Source: Treponema sp.
GTDB taxonomy: Bacteria; Spirochaetota; Spirochaetia; Treponematales; Treponemataceae
DNA: 64,000 nucleotides
Reading direction: 5' to 3'
Assembly (NCBI GenBank): GCA_017381365.1
Contig: JAFOCI010000053.1
Span: forward strand, 40,275-104,274
Under the pieces are notes generated by a model. It saw only the letters and a program-made list of their open reading frames with translations, did no database searches and was not told the DNA's origin. Shown here piece after piece: positions 7,831 through 17,101 of this stretch. Position numbers and translations under genes: made by a program. How positions within the stretch are numbered: the first letter of the stretch is position 1; each line of letters starts with the position of its first letter.

Positions 7831-8640
7831 TTGAAAAAAATAATATTCATCTTACAAGCTGTTACATTTTTCTTGTTATTTTCCTGCGATTCACAAGGTT
7901 TTACAGCAATGACCTTTGACAATAATATACGTTCTGAAATCAAAATAGAGAATTTAAATGGAAAAGAGGGAGTTGCAATCTATTACAGTTCACTTCCTTT
8001 CTGGCTTAGAGTTCCAGACAAAATCTATGATTATGATGTTATAAGAATAAGTTTAAAAGAAATGAAAACACAGGCAGATCTTGTATTGCTGACATTACCA
8101 AACACAGTTCAAGTAATCGATAATCTTAATGGATGCACCAGCCTTAAGACAATTACTTACACAGACAGTTTACAGCCTCAGAAAGGCATTATGAATGGTT
8201 TTCCGGAAAGCCTTCTTGTATTTCCAGAAATGATAGGGTGTACATCTTTAGAATCTGTAAAAATTCCTGATAATGTTTCATTTATCAGACAATACACCTT
8301 TTACAGTTGTTCTGCATTAACAAATGCAAATACAGGTAAAAATGTAACCTCTATCAAACAAAATGCTTTTGAAGACTGCACAAAACTTGAAACAGTAACA
8401 CTCGAAGCAAAAACTACTAGCATAGAACCTAATGCATTTCTAAACTGTACTTCGTTAACTACTGTCATATGTCTTGCCAGTGAACCACCAGCTTTAGATA
8501 TTACGTCTTTTTCAAAAAAAGGAGAAAGTGAATCTGACAGATATGCAAAAAAAATTACCGTTTTAGTTCCTTTTGAATCTGTTGAAAAATATAAGAATCA
8601 TGAAATCTGGGGAACATTTAAAGAAATTAAGGGTATTTAA
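7831..8640 (+). CDS. BspA-type leucine-rich-repeat lipoprotein
   Basis: 269 residues from TTG 7831, with GGAG nine bases upstream. The N-terminus MKKIIFILQAVTFFLLFSCDS has the lipobox LFSC. The C-terminal half carries LRR_5/BspA repeats, visible as C-[ST]-[SK]-L spaced with IPDNVSFI, VTSIKQNAFEDCTKLETV and TSIEPNAFLNCTSLTTV. Such proteins are common surface adhesins in treponemes and Bacteroides. The repeat count is low (about four), so it is a small member. It converges with truB, six bases apart. Its binding partner cannot be told. Confidence 0.78.
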   Translation: MKKIIFILQAVTFFLLFSCDSQGFTAMTFDNNIRSEIKIENLNGKEGVAIYYSSLPFWLRVPDKIYDYDVIRISLKEMKTQADLVLLTLPNTVQVIDNLNGCTSLKTITYTDSLQPQKGIMNGFPESLLVFPEMIGCTSLESVKIPDNVSFIRQYTFYSCSALTNANTGKNVTSIKQNAFEDCTKLETVTLEAKTTSIEPNAFLNCTSLTTVICLASEPPALDITSFSKKGESESDRYAKKITVLVPFESVEKYKNHEIWGTFKEIKGI

Positions 8641-8646
8641 ACTCAC

Positions 8647-9696
8647 TCAGTGAACAACAAAACTGTATTTAAAATAACCATTCTCATCTTTCTCTAATAA
8701 TCCTGCAAAAGAATTATCTTCTGCAAAGACTGCCGCAAATTTTTCTTTAATAGAAAAAGGAGACAAATCAAACCAGTCAGAATGAAGTTTACCTCCGTTA
8801 TAAAAAAGCGGCATTTTATCTTCTTTTATTGTGAGGCTGGCAAAACCACAAAGAGAAGCAAGCTGTTTATTCATTTCTACAGCAGACTCAACAACATTTT
8901 TCTGAAGCAGAAGTTCTTCTTCTGTTACAACATGCTTTTCTTTTACATGCTTTTTTTTATTCTCTTCGTTTATTCTTTCTATTTCTATAGTTTTTTTTGC
9001 ATTTTCAAATGCAGTGTCAATTGTAAAATTTTCAAGCAGATTAAAACCTGCCGCATTTTTTAATTCAAAATTACCAACTTTTGTGCGTAAAAGACCAACA
9101 AGATAAGCGGCGCTTCCACAGTATTCACCAATATCTCTTGCAAGAGAGCGAATATATGTTCCTTTAGAAACAGAAAATTTTATACGAGCGGCTAGTACTT
9201 TATCGCTTTCCGTCAATTTTGTTTCCAGCAGCTCACAAGAAAAAACTGTAACTGGGCGAGCAGGAATATCTGCTGATTTTCCACTGCGTACTAAATCGCT
9301 GGCACGCTTTCCATCAATATGAATCGCACTAAATGCAGGAGGCTTTTGCATAATATTTCCAGTAAAAGCAGACAAAGCCTGTTTTAGTTTTTTTACGTCA
9401 GGAAGTTCAGCAGTCTTTATGATTTTTCCTGTACATTCCAGGGTGTCCGTTTCTTCACCAAATTTAATAACGACTTCATAAGTTTTATCAAATTCTGTAA
9501 TACGCCCCGCAAGCCGTGTTAATGCCCCACAACAAACAACAAGCAGTCCGCTTGCAAAGCTGTCTAATGTTCCCGTATGTCCAACCTTTTGAGTGTTAAA
9601 TGCATGTTTTATTGTGTAAAGGGACGAAAAACTGGTTTGCCCCGGACATTTTGCGAAAAGTACTATTTTATTTGGATTAATTTTCTGATCTGCCAT
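8647..9696 (-). CDS. truB: tRNA pseudouridine(55) synthase TruB
   Basis: Makes pseudouridine 55 in the T-loop of tRNAs. 349 residues, longer than the common ~300. The catalytic aspartate lies in GHTGTLDSFASGLL (Asp45), followed by YEV and the KPPAFSAIHIDGKRA and GTYIRSLARDIG motifs. A lysine-rich insertion near residues 238-255 (KKKHVKEKHVV) precedes the C-terminal domain. It is the last gene of the rimP-nusA-infB-rbfA series but is separated from rbfA by a strong terminator hairpin, and it has no obvious ribosome-binding site. Confidence 0.93.
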   Translation of the reverse strand: MADQKINPNKIVLFAKCPGQTSFSSLYTIKHAFNTQKVGHTGTLDSFASGLLVVCCGALTRLAGRITEFDKTYEVVIKFGEETDTLECTGKIIKTAELPDVKKLKQALSAFTGNIMQKPPAFSAIHIDGKRASDLVRSGKSADIPARPVTVFSCELLETKLTESDKVLAARIKFSVSKGTYIRSLARDIGEYCGSAAYLVGLLRTKVGNFELKNAAGFNLLENFTIDTAFENAKKTIEIERINEENKKKHVKEKHVVTEEELLLQKNVVESAVEMNKQLASLCGFASLTIKEDKMPLFYNGGKLHSDWFDLSPFSIKEKFAAVFAEDNSFAGLLEKDENGYFKYSFVVH

Positions 9697-9698
9697 AT

Positions 9699-9750
9699 AA
9701 AAAAAATACCGTGAAATATGCAGAATTAAGCATCCTGCATATTCCGCGGT
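9699..9750 (-). terminator. Intercistronic terminator between rbfA and truB
   Basis: On the minus strand a stem of about 16 positions (9735-9750 with 9708-9723, with small mismatches) is followed by eight T (9699-9706). The T-run ends two bases before the truB start codon (9696), leaving no room for a promoter downstream of it. Confidence 0.75.
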
Positions 9751-9770
9751 TAATTTAGATTGAATGATTT

Positions 9771-10214
9771 TTATTCGTCATTCTCTGTATTTTCAGTTTC
9801 TGCAAGTTCAGCTTCAAGAGCCTTAGATTCTTGTTCCAAAGCATTCAGCTTCTGAACCATGCGGAAACCATCCTTCATTCCTGAATCAACAACAAAAGTT
9901 AATTTTGGAAATTTACGGATTCTTAATTTTTTTGCAATTGATGACTGAATAAAACCAGCGGCATTATTCAAACCATCTACGCCTTTATCAAGCATAGCGT
10001 CACTTGCAAAGCTTGAAACAAAAACCTTTGCATAGCTCAAATCCTGGCTAACTTCAACCCGGTTAACTGAAAGAAAAGGAGCAAGCTCTGTTCTTGCAGC
10101 AGCACCACTTTTTCTTCCAGTAACTCTAGGATCTCTGATTTCGCCTCTAAGTATCAGCTGAGAGATTTCATCACGCAGCTGTACGTTCAGACGTTCCATT
10201 CGATACTGACCCAT
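9771..10214 (-). CDS. rbfA: Ribosome-binding factor A
   Basis: 147 residues. RbfA binds the 30S subunit and helps mature the 16S rRNA 5' end. The N-terminus MERLNVQLRDEISQLILRGE and the KH-like core (VEVSQDLSYAKVFVSSFA, FPKLTFVVDSGMKDGFRM) are clear; a Glu-rich tail ends it. The ATG overlaps the infB stop codon (TAATG), so translation is coupled to IF2. The MGQYR start is kept because of this overlap; a start five residues later is possible. Confidence 0.92.
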   Translation of the reverse strand: MGQYRMERLNVQLRDEISQLILRGEIRDPRVTGRKSGAAARTELAPFLSVNRVEVSQDLSYAKVFVSSFASDAMLDKGVDGLNNAAGFIQSSIAKKLRIRKFPKLTFVVDSGMKDGFRMVQKLNALEQESKALEAELAETENTENDE

Positions 10215-13072
10215 TATTCAGCGTCTCCTGTACTGTCAGAACCTGGGAACTGAGTTCCAAGATCTTTTGCCTTACCAGCTTTCTTTGCCTTTGCAGCAGC
10301 TTTTTCAGCAGCAAGAGCTTCTGCTTCTGCAGCTTTTTCTGCTTCTGCTTCTGCCATTGCCTTTTCTGCAGCAGCCTTAGCTTTCTTTTCGTTTTCAGCA
10401 CGGTCATCGCGATGTTCTTCACCAAGCTTGCGGGCAACTTCAATATATTCAAAAATTTCCATTGTATCGCCAACCTGAATGTCCTGCCAGTTTTCAAGAC
10501 TAAGACCACATTCGTAACCAGTTGTAACTTCTTTTGCATCATCCTTAAAGCGTTTAAGGGAAGCAATCTTACCAGTGTATTTAACAACACCGTCACGAAC
10601 AAGATTAACAAGACTGTTTCTGCGAACAACACCCTCCGCAACGTAACATCCGGCAATTGTACCGATTTTTGGAACCTTGAATGTTTCACGAACTTCTACG
10701 CTACCAATAACCTGTTCCTTAGTATCAGGAGAAAGCATACCTTCCATAGCGGCCTGAATTTCTTCTACACACTTATAGATGATATTGTACTTTCTGATAT
10801 CTACCTTTTCTGTATCAGCAAGAGCTTTTGCCTTTGGAGTAGGACGAACATTGAAACCGATGATGATAGCATTGCTGTCTGCAGCAGCCAGTGTAACATC
10901 CGACTCATTGATTGCACCGGCAGAACTATGAATTACATTTACGCGGATTTCACTTGTAGAAAGCTTTTCAAGAGAAGTCTTAAGAGCTTCTGCAGATCCC
11001 TGAAGGTCAGCCTTGATGATAATCTTAAGTTCCTGTACTTCATGAGATTCAATATCCTTGAACAATGTATCAAGAGTTGTCTTCTTAACAGCTTTAGCAG
11101 CTTCGTAACGTTTAAGTTCCTGACGTTTTGTTGCAATTGCACGTGCTTCTTTATCGTCTTCTGTAACCTGGAATGGATCACCTGCGTTTGGCATTTCTTC
11201 CATACCCAGAACTTCAACTGGAGTAGATGGACCTGCTTCCTTGATTCTGCGTCCGCGGTCATCAAACATGGCACGTACACGACCAGAATAAATACCAGCA
11301 ACAAAAGGATCTCCCAATTTGAGAGTACCGCGCTGAACAACTACAGAAGAAACTACACCACGCCCCTGATCAATGCGGGACTCGAGAATCTTACCTTCTG
11401 CACGACAATCAAATGTAGCCTTAAGTTCAAGCATTTCTGCCTGAAGAAGAATAGCATCAAGAAGATCATCAATACCCATTTTCTGTTTAGCAGAAATATG
11501 AACATACTGTGTATCTCCACCCCATTCTTCAGGAGTAAGTCCCTGTTCAGAAAGCTGAGTCTTAACACGGTCTGGATTTGCTTCTGGTTTATCAATCTTG
11601 TTTACAGCAACAATAATAGGAACCTTTGCATCCTTAGCATGAGCAATAGCTTCTAGAGTCTGAGGCATTACACCATCATCTGCAGCTACTACAAGAACTA
11701 CAACATCTGTTACCTGAGCACCACGGGCACGCATCATTGTAAATGCTTCATGACCAGGTGTATCAAGGAATGTAATATCACCCTTATCTGTATGAACTGA
11801 ATAAGCACCAATAGCCTGTGTAATACCACCAGCTTCTCCTTCTGCAACATGAGCATTACGGATAGCATCAAGTGTCTTTGTCTTACCATGGTCTACGTGA
11901 CCCATTACAGTTACGATAGGTGGACGAGGGAGCATATTTTCTGCAACATCTTCGTCTCCCTGAATTACAGTTTCATCATAAAGTGAAACAACCTTAACTT
12001 CACAACCATATTCTGAACAGAGAAGTTCAGCTGTTTCGCGGTCGATTGACTGGTTGATTGTAACCATCTGACCATAGCTGGAGAAAAGCTTTCCGATGAT
12101 TTCAGAAGCCTTAAGATTCATCTTCTTTGCAAGATCAGAAATTGAAACTGTTTCCATGATTTCAATAGATTTTGGTACTACCGAAGCTGGAGTTTCTACC
12201 TTCTTCTTACTTTCGAACAGATTATCATCGTACTGTTCTTCATCTTTGCGTTTATAAACCTGTTTCTTTCCCTTGAAAGCTGGTTTTGCAGGAGCCCGGT
12301 TCTGCATCATTGGAGGAACTGCACCAGCTCCGCCACCGGCACGGAATCCACCGCCAGCACCACCGCCAAATCCTGGTCTTGGACCGCGATTAAATCCGCC
12401 CTGTCCGCCACCCTGGCCATTACGGTTCTGGAAACCACCATTTCCGCCCTGGCCATTACGGTTCTGATATCCGCCATTCTGACCATTACGGTTCTGATAT
12501 CCACCCTGACGGTTTCCATCTCTTTCCCGGTTCTGATATCCCTGACGTGCCTGAGCACCTGTAAATCCACCGCCTTCGCGGTTCTGATATCCACCGTTAC
12601 GATTGCCATTATAACCGCCGTTACCACCATTGTTATAACCGCCACGGTTTCCGTTATAGCCACCGTTTCTGTCACGGCGACCATAATCAGAAAGATTACC
12701 AGCCTTAACATTAGGACGTGCAGAATTTAACTCAAAAGTAGTTTTACGCTGCTGAGGACGATTATCATTACGTTCAGAGCGTTCTTTATTTTCACTTTTT
12801 TCCTGTTTTTGAACTGGAGCCGACTGTGTTCTTGCAGTTACTGTTTCTGAAGAGTTCTTTGGTTCTTCAGCAGTTGCTGCATTTTCTGTTTCTGGTCGTT
12901 TTACAACAACCTTTTTAGCAGCATTTGCCGTTGCTGCGGCAGCTGGTGCAGGAGTCTTTTTCTTTACTACTACAACCTTTTTCTTTGGAGCTGTCTGTGC
13001 AGGAGACTGATTACTGTCTGCCTGTTTTTTATGAACAACAAATGCCTGTTTTTTTTCTGATTCTTCAGCCAT
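10214..13072 (-). CDS. infB: Translation initiation factor IF-2
   Basis: 952 residues. IF2 is the GTPase that places initiator tRNA on the ribosome. The G1 motif GHVDHGKT is near residues 391-398, with DTPGHEAF and NKID further on, followed by domains II-IV. The N-terminal region is unusual: a Lys/Ala-rich part (1-130), then residues 131-255 made almost only of Gly, Asn, Arg, Gln and Tyr in imperfect GGYQNRNGQ repeats. After the C-terminal IF2 domain (ending near [13 protein letters not shown]) comes an Ala/Lys/Glu-rich tail. It sits 8 bases after nusA and overlaps rbfA. The repeats also make the DNA at 12308-12682 internally repetitive. Confidence 0.96.
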   Translation of the reverse strand: MAEESEKKQAFVVHKKQADSNQSPAQTAPKKKVVVVKKKTPAPAAAATANAAKKVVVKRPETENAATAEEPKNSSETVTARTQSAPVQKQEKSENKERSERNDNRPQQRKTTFELNSARPNVKAGNLSDYGRRDRNGGYNGNRGGYNNGGNGGYNGNRNGGYQNREGGGFTGAQARQGYQNRERDGNRQGGYQNRNGQNGGYQNRNGQGGNGGFQNRNGQGGGQGGFNRGPRPGFGGGAGGGFRAGGGAGAVPPMMQNRAPAKPAFKGKKQVYKRKDEEQYDDNLFESKKKVETPASVVPKSIEIMETVSISDLAKKMNLKASEIIGKLFSSYGQMVTINQSIDRETAELLCSEYGCEVKVVSLYDETVIQGDEDVAENMLPRPPIVTVMGHVDHGKTKTLDAIRNAHVAEGEAGGITQAIGAYSVHTDKGDITFLDTPGHEAFTMMRARGAQVTDVVVLVVAADDGVMPQTLEAIAHAKDAKVPIIVAVNKIDKPEANPDRVKTQLSEQGLTPEEWGGDTQYVHISAKQKMGIDDLLDAILLQAEMLELKATFDCRAEGKILESRIDQGRGVVSSVVVQRGTLKLGDPFVAGIYSGRVRAMFDDRGRRIKEAGPSTPVEVLGMEEMPNAGDPFQVTEDDKEARAIATKRQELKRYEAAKAVKKTTLDTLFKDIESHEVQELKIIIKADLQGSAEALKTSLEKLSTSEIRVNVIHSSAGAINESDVTLAAADSNAIIIGFNVRPTPKAKALADTEKVDIRKYNIIYKCVEEIQAAMEGMLSPDTKEQVIGSVEVRETFKVPKIGTIAGCYVAEGVVRRNSLVNLVRDGVVKYTGKIASLKRFKDDAKEVTTGYECGLSLENWQDIQVGDTMEIFEYIEVARKLGEEHRDDRAENEKKAKAAAEKAMAEAEAEKAAEAEALAAEKAAAKAKKAGKAKDLGTQFPGSDSTGDAE

Positions 13073-13080
13073 TCTGTACC

Positions 13081-14535
13081 TTATTCCTCATCCTCTGTAA
13101 ATTCAAACTCAACACCACATTTTGGACAGCGCACCATATCAAGAGTAATTTCAGCACCACATTCAGGACAATAATATTTCTCTTCTTCAACTGGTTCTTC
13201 AGCACTTTCGCCAGATTCTTCTTCAACGATATCAACTGTTTCTTTAATGATGTTATATACAGCTTCAACTTCTTCTTTTGTTAAGCTGTCAATTTTCTGA
13301 ACTGATTCATTATTGTAAGCTTCAATGAACTGAACAATATCTTCAATTCCGTTAGCTTTAAGGATTTCTGCAACCCGTTCTGTAACTCCGTCAAGTTCTG
13401 CAACGGTAGAAACTTCTTCTGATTCTGTTTCTGCAGCATCATTGAACAAATCAAGAGCAGCTTTAGTTGTTGCCTTTTCACTAAAATCCATGCCTTCGCA
13501 CTGTTCTTCTGTTTTAACGTCAATTGACCAGTCGCAGAGACGGTTTGCAAGACGAACATTCTGCCCCTGCTTACCAATTGCAAGACTGAACTGTGAATCT
13601 TCAACAATGGCAAGAGCCTGACGTTTTTCTTCATCAAGAATAACAACTCTTGATACCTGAGCAGGAGAAAGCGCATTCTTGATGAATTCCGCAGGATTTG
13701 GATCATAGCGAAGAACATCAATTTTTTCTCCAAGGATTTCACGGATTACATTCTGAATACGAACACCCTTAGCGCCTACACAAGCTCCAACAGGATCAAT
13801 TTCTTCTCGTGCAGCAGACACAGCCATCTTTGTACGATAACCAGCATCACGAACACATTTTTCAATCTTTACAGTTCCGTCTGCAATTTCAGGAACTTCC
13901 ATTTCCATAGTGATTTCAACAAGTCGAGGATCAGCTCTTGAAAGGAAAATCTGAAGACCGTTTGAAGTAGTTTTAAGATCAGCAATAATAGCTTTGATTA
14001 CATCGCCCTGTTCATAAGTTTCTCTTGGAGACTGATATTTTACAGGGAGCACACCTTCTATACGTCCAGCATTTCCAAGATCAACATAGATATTTCCATT
14101 GCGTTCGCGCTGGTAATATCCTTTAATCATTTCTCCAACCTTGTCTTTATACTGATTATACAAAGTATTTTTAATTGTATCATTCAATCCCTGATGAGCT
14201 GTCTGTTTACCTGTAGATACAGCAGAACGGTCAAATGATTTTGGATCTTCAAGAATATCAATTTCATCACCAAGTTCTACATCATCAGAAAGCTTCTTTG
14301 CATCTTCCAGTTCAATTTCTGTTACAGGATCATAAACTCCGTCAACAACTGTTTTTCTTGAGTAGATAGAAACATCCGACAAATCTTCTGCAAATTTTAC
14401 AATTGCATTGTCTGAATTTCCATAAGTACGTTTGTAAGCTGCCTTAAGCGCGTTTTCGATAGTCTGTTTTACAGCTTCTTCAGAATATCCTTTTTCGTCA
14501 ACTAAAGCACGAATAGCTTCTGCCATTTCTGACAT
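13081..14535 (-). CDS. nusA: Transcription termination/antitermination factor NusA with C-terminal zinc ribbon
   Basis: 484 residues. NusA binds RNA polymerase and controls pausing, termination and antitermination. An N-terminal polymerase-binding domain is followed by S1, KH1 (DPVGACVGAKGVRIQNV) and KH2 (FSLAIGKQGQNVRLANRL), then a helix-hairpin-helix region (VAELDGVTERVAEILKANG). The protein ends with an acidic linker and a zinc ribbon with two CxxC pairs (Cys456/459 and Cys470/473), not present in the E. coli protein. GGAGG precedes the start. It lies between rimP and infB, the classical order. Confidence 0.96.
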   Translation of the reverse strand: MSEMAEAIRALVDEKGYSEEAVKQTIENALKAAYKRTYGNSDNAIVKFAEDLSDVSIYSRKTVVDGVYDPVTEIELEDAKKLSDDVELGDEIDILEDPKSFDRSAVSTGKQTAHQGLNDTIKNTLYNQYKDKVGEMIKGYYQRERNGNIYVDLGNAGRIEGVLPVKYQSPRETYEQGDVIKAIIADLKTTSNGLQIFLSRADPRLVEITMEMEVPEIADGTVKIEKCVRDAGYRTKMAVSAAREEIDPVGACVGAKGVRIQNVIREILGEKIDVLRYDPNPAEFIKNALSPAQVSRVVILDEEKRQALAIVEDSQFSLAIGKQGQNVRLANRLCDWSIDVKTEEQCEGMDFSEKATTKAALDLFNDAAETESEEVSTVAELDGVTERVAEILKANGIEDIVQFIEAYNNESVQKIDSLTKEEVEAVYNIIKETVDIVEEESGESAEEPVEEEKYYCPECGAEITLDMVRCPKCGVEFEFTEDEE

Positions 14536-14552
14536 TTTAAGCCTCCATTAAA

Positions 14553-15011
14553 TTATAAATGAATAAATTTTGCTTTTGCGATATTTTCAAAAGAAAAAGT
14601 ATGATTTTCACCATCTTTTTCCAAAATTACCGTTTTATCGTCCGCAGAAATAATCTTTCCGCCGACCCAATCTGTAACCGTTTTATCCCACACCCTTACG
14701 TCGCGACCAATAAAAACTGCAAACTCAGCTGCATTCTTTATGTTGCGTTCCATTCCAGGAGAAGTTAGTTCCATGTATGTATCTTCAGTTCCCAGAATTG
14801 ATTCAAGATGAGGAAGCAATGCATGATGTACCTTAGAACAGTCATTTACACCAATATCAACAGCAGGATCTTTAGATGCGATTACAGCATTAATTTTTAC
14901 TGTACCCTTACCAGGAACTACTCTAAGTTCAACCAGCTTATATCCAAGATTTTCTACCATTGGAGCACAATCTTTGTAATAAGGCATAGAATCAAGGGAT
15001 TCGTAATCCAA
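14553..15011 (-). CDS. rimP: Ribosome maturation factor RimP
   Basis: 152 residues; RimP assists 30S subunit assembly. The N-terminal domain (MVENLGYKLVELRVVPGKGT, with DPAVDIGVNDCSKVHHAL and YMELTSPGMERNI) and the Sm-like C-terminal domain are typical. The start is TTG at 15011, chosen because GGAGG lies nine bases upstream; an internal Met at residue 9 is possible. First gene of the rimP-nusA-infB-rbfA operon. Its leader of roughly 90 bases holds a hairpin with a T-run. Confidence 0.92.
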   Translation of the reverse strand: MDYESLDSMPYYKDCAPMVENLGYKLVELRVVPGKGTVKINAVIASKDPAVDIGVNDCSKVHHALLPHLESILGTEDTYMELTSPGMERNIKNAAEFAVFIGRDVRVWDKTVTDWVGGKIISADDKTVILEKDGENHTFSFENIAKAKFIHL

Positions 15012-15045
15012 TTTTTTGTGCCTCCCGCGCTAAAAATCAAAATAC

Positions 15046-15075
15046 AAAAAAAAGACTCGTCGCACTGACGAGTCC
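15046..15075 (-). terminator. Terminator-like hairpin in the rimP leader (possible attenuator)
   Basis: On the minus strand GACTCGTC/GACGAGTC (eight perfect pairs, loop of five) is followed by eight T (15046-15053). It lies after the rimP promoter and before the rimP start, so it either attenuates the operon or ends read-through from the upstream pseudouridine synthase gene. Confidence 0.7.
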
Positions 15076-15106
15076 ACTTTAAAGAATAATTAAAATGTAC
15101 ATATTC

Positions 15107-15135
15107 ATATTACATTTTTGCAGCACAATAGTCAA
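15107..15135 (-). promoter_or_regulatory. Promoter of the rimP-nusA-infB-rbfA operon
   Basis: TTGACT (15130-15135) and TAATAT (15107-15112) on the minus strand are spaced exactly 17 bases. The predicted start is near 15100, giving a leader of roughly 90 bases. Confidence 0.65.
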
Positions 15136-15158
15136 GTTATTCATTACGTCTTAAGAAA

Positions 15159-15773
15159 TTAGATTTCAAATACACATTCCTTACCATCAAGAGGGACAGA
15201 AAGTCTGCTTGCCGTAAGCTGCAATTCTCTTATGCCACAAAGTTTTTTTAGAATTTTATTCATCTTAAAATCACCGTGCTTGTCATCACCAGCAATGGGA
15301 CATCCGTTTTTTCCAAGATGAATTCTAATTTGATGCATTCGTCCAGTTTCAAGCTGAAGTTTAACAGTAGATAAAGTAATTTCTTCACCATCGCCAGAAA
15401 TTTTCTGTTCAGATACAATCTCATAATGCGTTACAGCAGTTTTTTCATCTCCATGCTGAATAACAGCAGAACGCAAAGTTCCTTTTTTAGGATTCAAAGT
15501 TCCTGCACATACAGCCGTATATTCCTTGCGGACAAGCTTGCCACCAATAAGCTTTGTCCATTTTGCAGCTGCCAAAGGTGATTTTGCAACAACCATAAGC
15601 CCCTTTGTATCCCGGTCAAGTCTGTGAACAAGGTAAACAGGATATCCTAACTGTAAAGGCAACTCCTTATCCAAAGGGTGTAAAATTCCCTGCCCGCCCT
15701 GAACAGCAACCCCGGAAGGCTTATTTATTATCAATATTTCATCATTTTCATATAAAACAGGTATTTCTTTCAT
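15159..15773 (-). CDS. RluA-family RNA pseudouridine synthase
   Basis: 204 residues from ATG 15773 (MKEIPVLYENDEILIINKPSG). The catalytic motif HRLDRDTKG and the GRMHQIRIHL motif place it in the RluA family, which modifies rRNA or tRNA uridines. It has no S4 RNA-binding domain and is short, like RluA or TruC-type single-domain members; the target base is not decidable. A promoter ends eight bases before the ATG and no clear ribosome-binding site is seen, so the mRNA may be leaderless. A TTG three codons upstream was judged less likely. Confidence 0.85.
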   Translation of the reverse strand: MKEIPVLYENDEILIINKPSGVAVQGGQGILHPLDKELPLQLGYPVYLVHRLDRDTKGLMVVAKSPLAAAKWTKLIGGKLVRKEYTAVCAGTLNPKKGTLRSAVIQHGDEKTAVTHYEIVSEQKISGDGEEITLSTVKLQLETGRMHQIRIHLGKNGCPIAGDDKHGDFKMNKILKKLCGIRELQLTASRLSVPLDGKECVFEI

Positions 15774-15781
15774 CCGATACA

Positions 15782-15811
15782 ATAATAGACTGAAAAACTA
15801 AAATTTTGCAA
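15782..15811 (-). promoter_or_regulatory. Promoter of the RluA-family gene, abutting the start codon
   Basis: TTGCAA (15806-15811) and TATTAT (15782-15787) on the minus strand are spaced 18 bases, and only eight bases remain to the ATG at 15773. Confidence 0.5.
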
Positions 15812-15832
15812 ACACAAAATACAGGATTACAA

Positions 15833-17020
15833 ATGAAAAACAGACTTTTAAGCATCATCTCTGCAACAGCATTATTTCTTCTGGCAGTTATTTTTCCTGC
15901 AGTTCTACATGGGGAAGAAATTATTGACAATGACTTTAATTATTCACTGGATATTCCTGAAGGATACAAAGTTATTGGTTACACACCTGACGGAATGTCA
16001 TACCAGTTCAAACATGACAGACTGCCTGTAGACTTTATACTTAAGCTTTATGCTGAAAATACATACAAAAACTCAAAAACAGCATTAAAAAGTTCTCTTC
16101 AAAAACTTTCTGCAAAATATGAAAACATTGATACATTTACGTGGTGCAATCAGATTTGCGCAATCACCACTTTCAATAGCTCAGCCACAGGAAAAGAATC
16201 CAGCGGGTGGGCTATATGCGTTCCCCTGAAAATAGAAGGCAGTCAACTTGTTTTACTTTGCTATGCTGACGAAGAGAAATCAAAAAATTGCGAACAATTC
16301 ATAATATCAACCTTAAATTCATTATGTTTTGATAACGAAAGCAAAACACAGCCAGGAATTATTACAAGCTATGCATATCCAGGAACTCAGAAAAAAAAGA
16401 TTGAACTTTTGATAGACAATAACAAAGTTGAAACATCAATCAACGAAGAAGATTCCATAGCAAACCAATTTGTAATTGACTGCGAATTCGCAGTTCTAAG
16501 TCTTTACTCCAACAACGACAAATGGAAAGAAGCATGGACAAGATATTACAGAGCAATTTTCCGGGACAGCTATTCCAGAATCCAAAAACCGGCTTTTGAT
16601 ATAAAAACAGCTCTATATTCTCAGATGAAAAAGAAAAATCCAGAAAATCCAAACCGATCATTAAATGAAACCCTTTTAAATTGGGTTCAAAACTTTGAAT
16701 ACGTACGTACATCAGGCTCTAAAAAAAGTGATTTTACAAATGTAATTGATGTCCTATGCGGAAAAGGAAATGACTGTGACAGCAGAAGCATGCTTATGTG
16801 CTGTATAATGCAAAATCTTGGAGTTAAATCAGAACTGTTTATAAGCCGAATTTATTCCCATGCAGTCTACGGTCTGGATTTAAATATTCCTGGTGCAAAA
16901 ATTGAAGTAAACGGAATAAATTTCCTTCTTAATGAAACAACTGCCAGAAACATAAAACCAGGACTAATTGCACAGGATCAATGTGACACAGAAAAATGGA
17001 TACCTGTAAACCTTCCATAA
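15833..17020 (+). CDS. Exported transglutaminase-like protein
   Basis: 395 residues from ATG 15833, with AGGA seven bases upstream. MKNRLLSIISATALFLLAVIF is a signal peptide. The C-terminal third has GKGNDCDSRSMLMCCIMQNLG and then YSHAVYGLDL, which match the Cys and His of the transglutaminase/papain-like core (Cys in NDCDSRS, His in YSHAVYG). This suggests a periplasmic thiol enzyme, but the substrate is unknown. The N-terminal two thirds are not recognised. It is divergent from the RluA-family gene and ends at a shared terminator facing the EIIA gene. Confidence 0.65.
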   Translation: MKNRLLSIISATALFLLAVIFPAVLHGEEIIDNDFNYSLDIPEGYKVIGYTPDGMSYQFKHDRLPVDFILKLYAENTYKNSKTALKSSLQKLSAKYENIDTFTWCNQICAITTFNSSATGKESSGWAICVPLKIEGSQLVLLCYADEEKSKNCEQFIISTLNSLCFDNESKTQPGIITSYAYPGTQKKKIELLIDNNKVETSINEEDSIANQFVIDCEFAVLSLYSNNDKWKEAWTRYYRAIFRDSYSRIQKPAFDIKTALYSQMKKKNPENPNRSLNETLLNWVQNFEYVRTSGSKKSDFTNVIDVLCGKGNDCDSRSMLMCCIMQNLGVKSELFISRIYSHAVYGLDLNIPGAKIEVNGINFLLNETTARNIKPGLIAQDQCDTEKWIPVNLP

Positions 17021-17028
17021 AACAGACA

Positions 17029-17100
17029 CAAAAAAAATACCTGAATATTAACCACCAGTGAAGTACACTCCAGTTAGATTCAGGCATTTTTTTATTTTTC
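17029..17100. terminator. Bidirectional terminator
   Basis: CCTGAAT (17040-17046) pairs with ATTCAGG (17078-17084), with a smaller hairpin inside. The stem is flanked by an A-run on the left and a T-run on the right, so it can serve both converging genes. Confidence 0.65.
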
Positions 17101-17101
17101 T

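Noticed and set aside
10412..11656. 414-codon open frame on the plus strand inside infB
   Set aside because: Its translation is rich in Phe, Cys and Asn with no domain, it has no ribosome-binding site, and the opposite strand is clearly conserved IF2. It is a shadow frame.
12308..12682. Regular repeats that might suggest a CRISPR array
   Set aside because: The repeats are imperfect, have no spacers of constant length and translate in frame as part of IF2.
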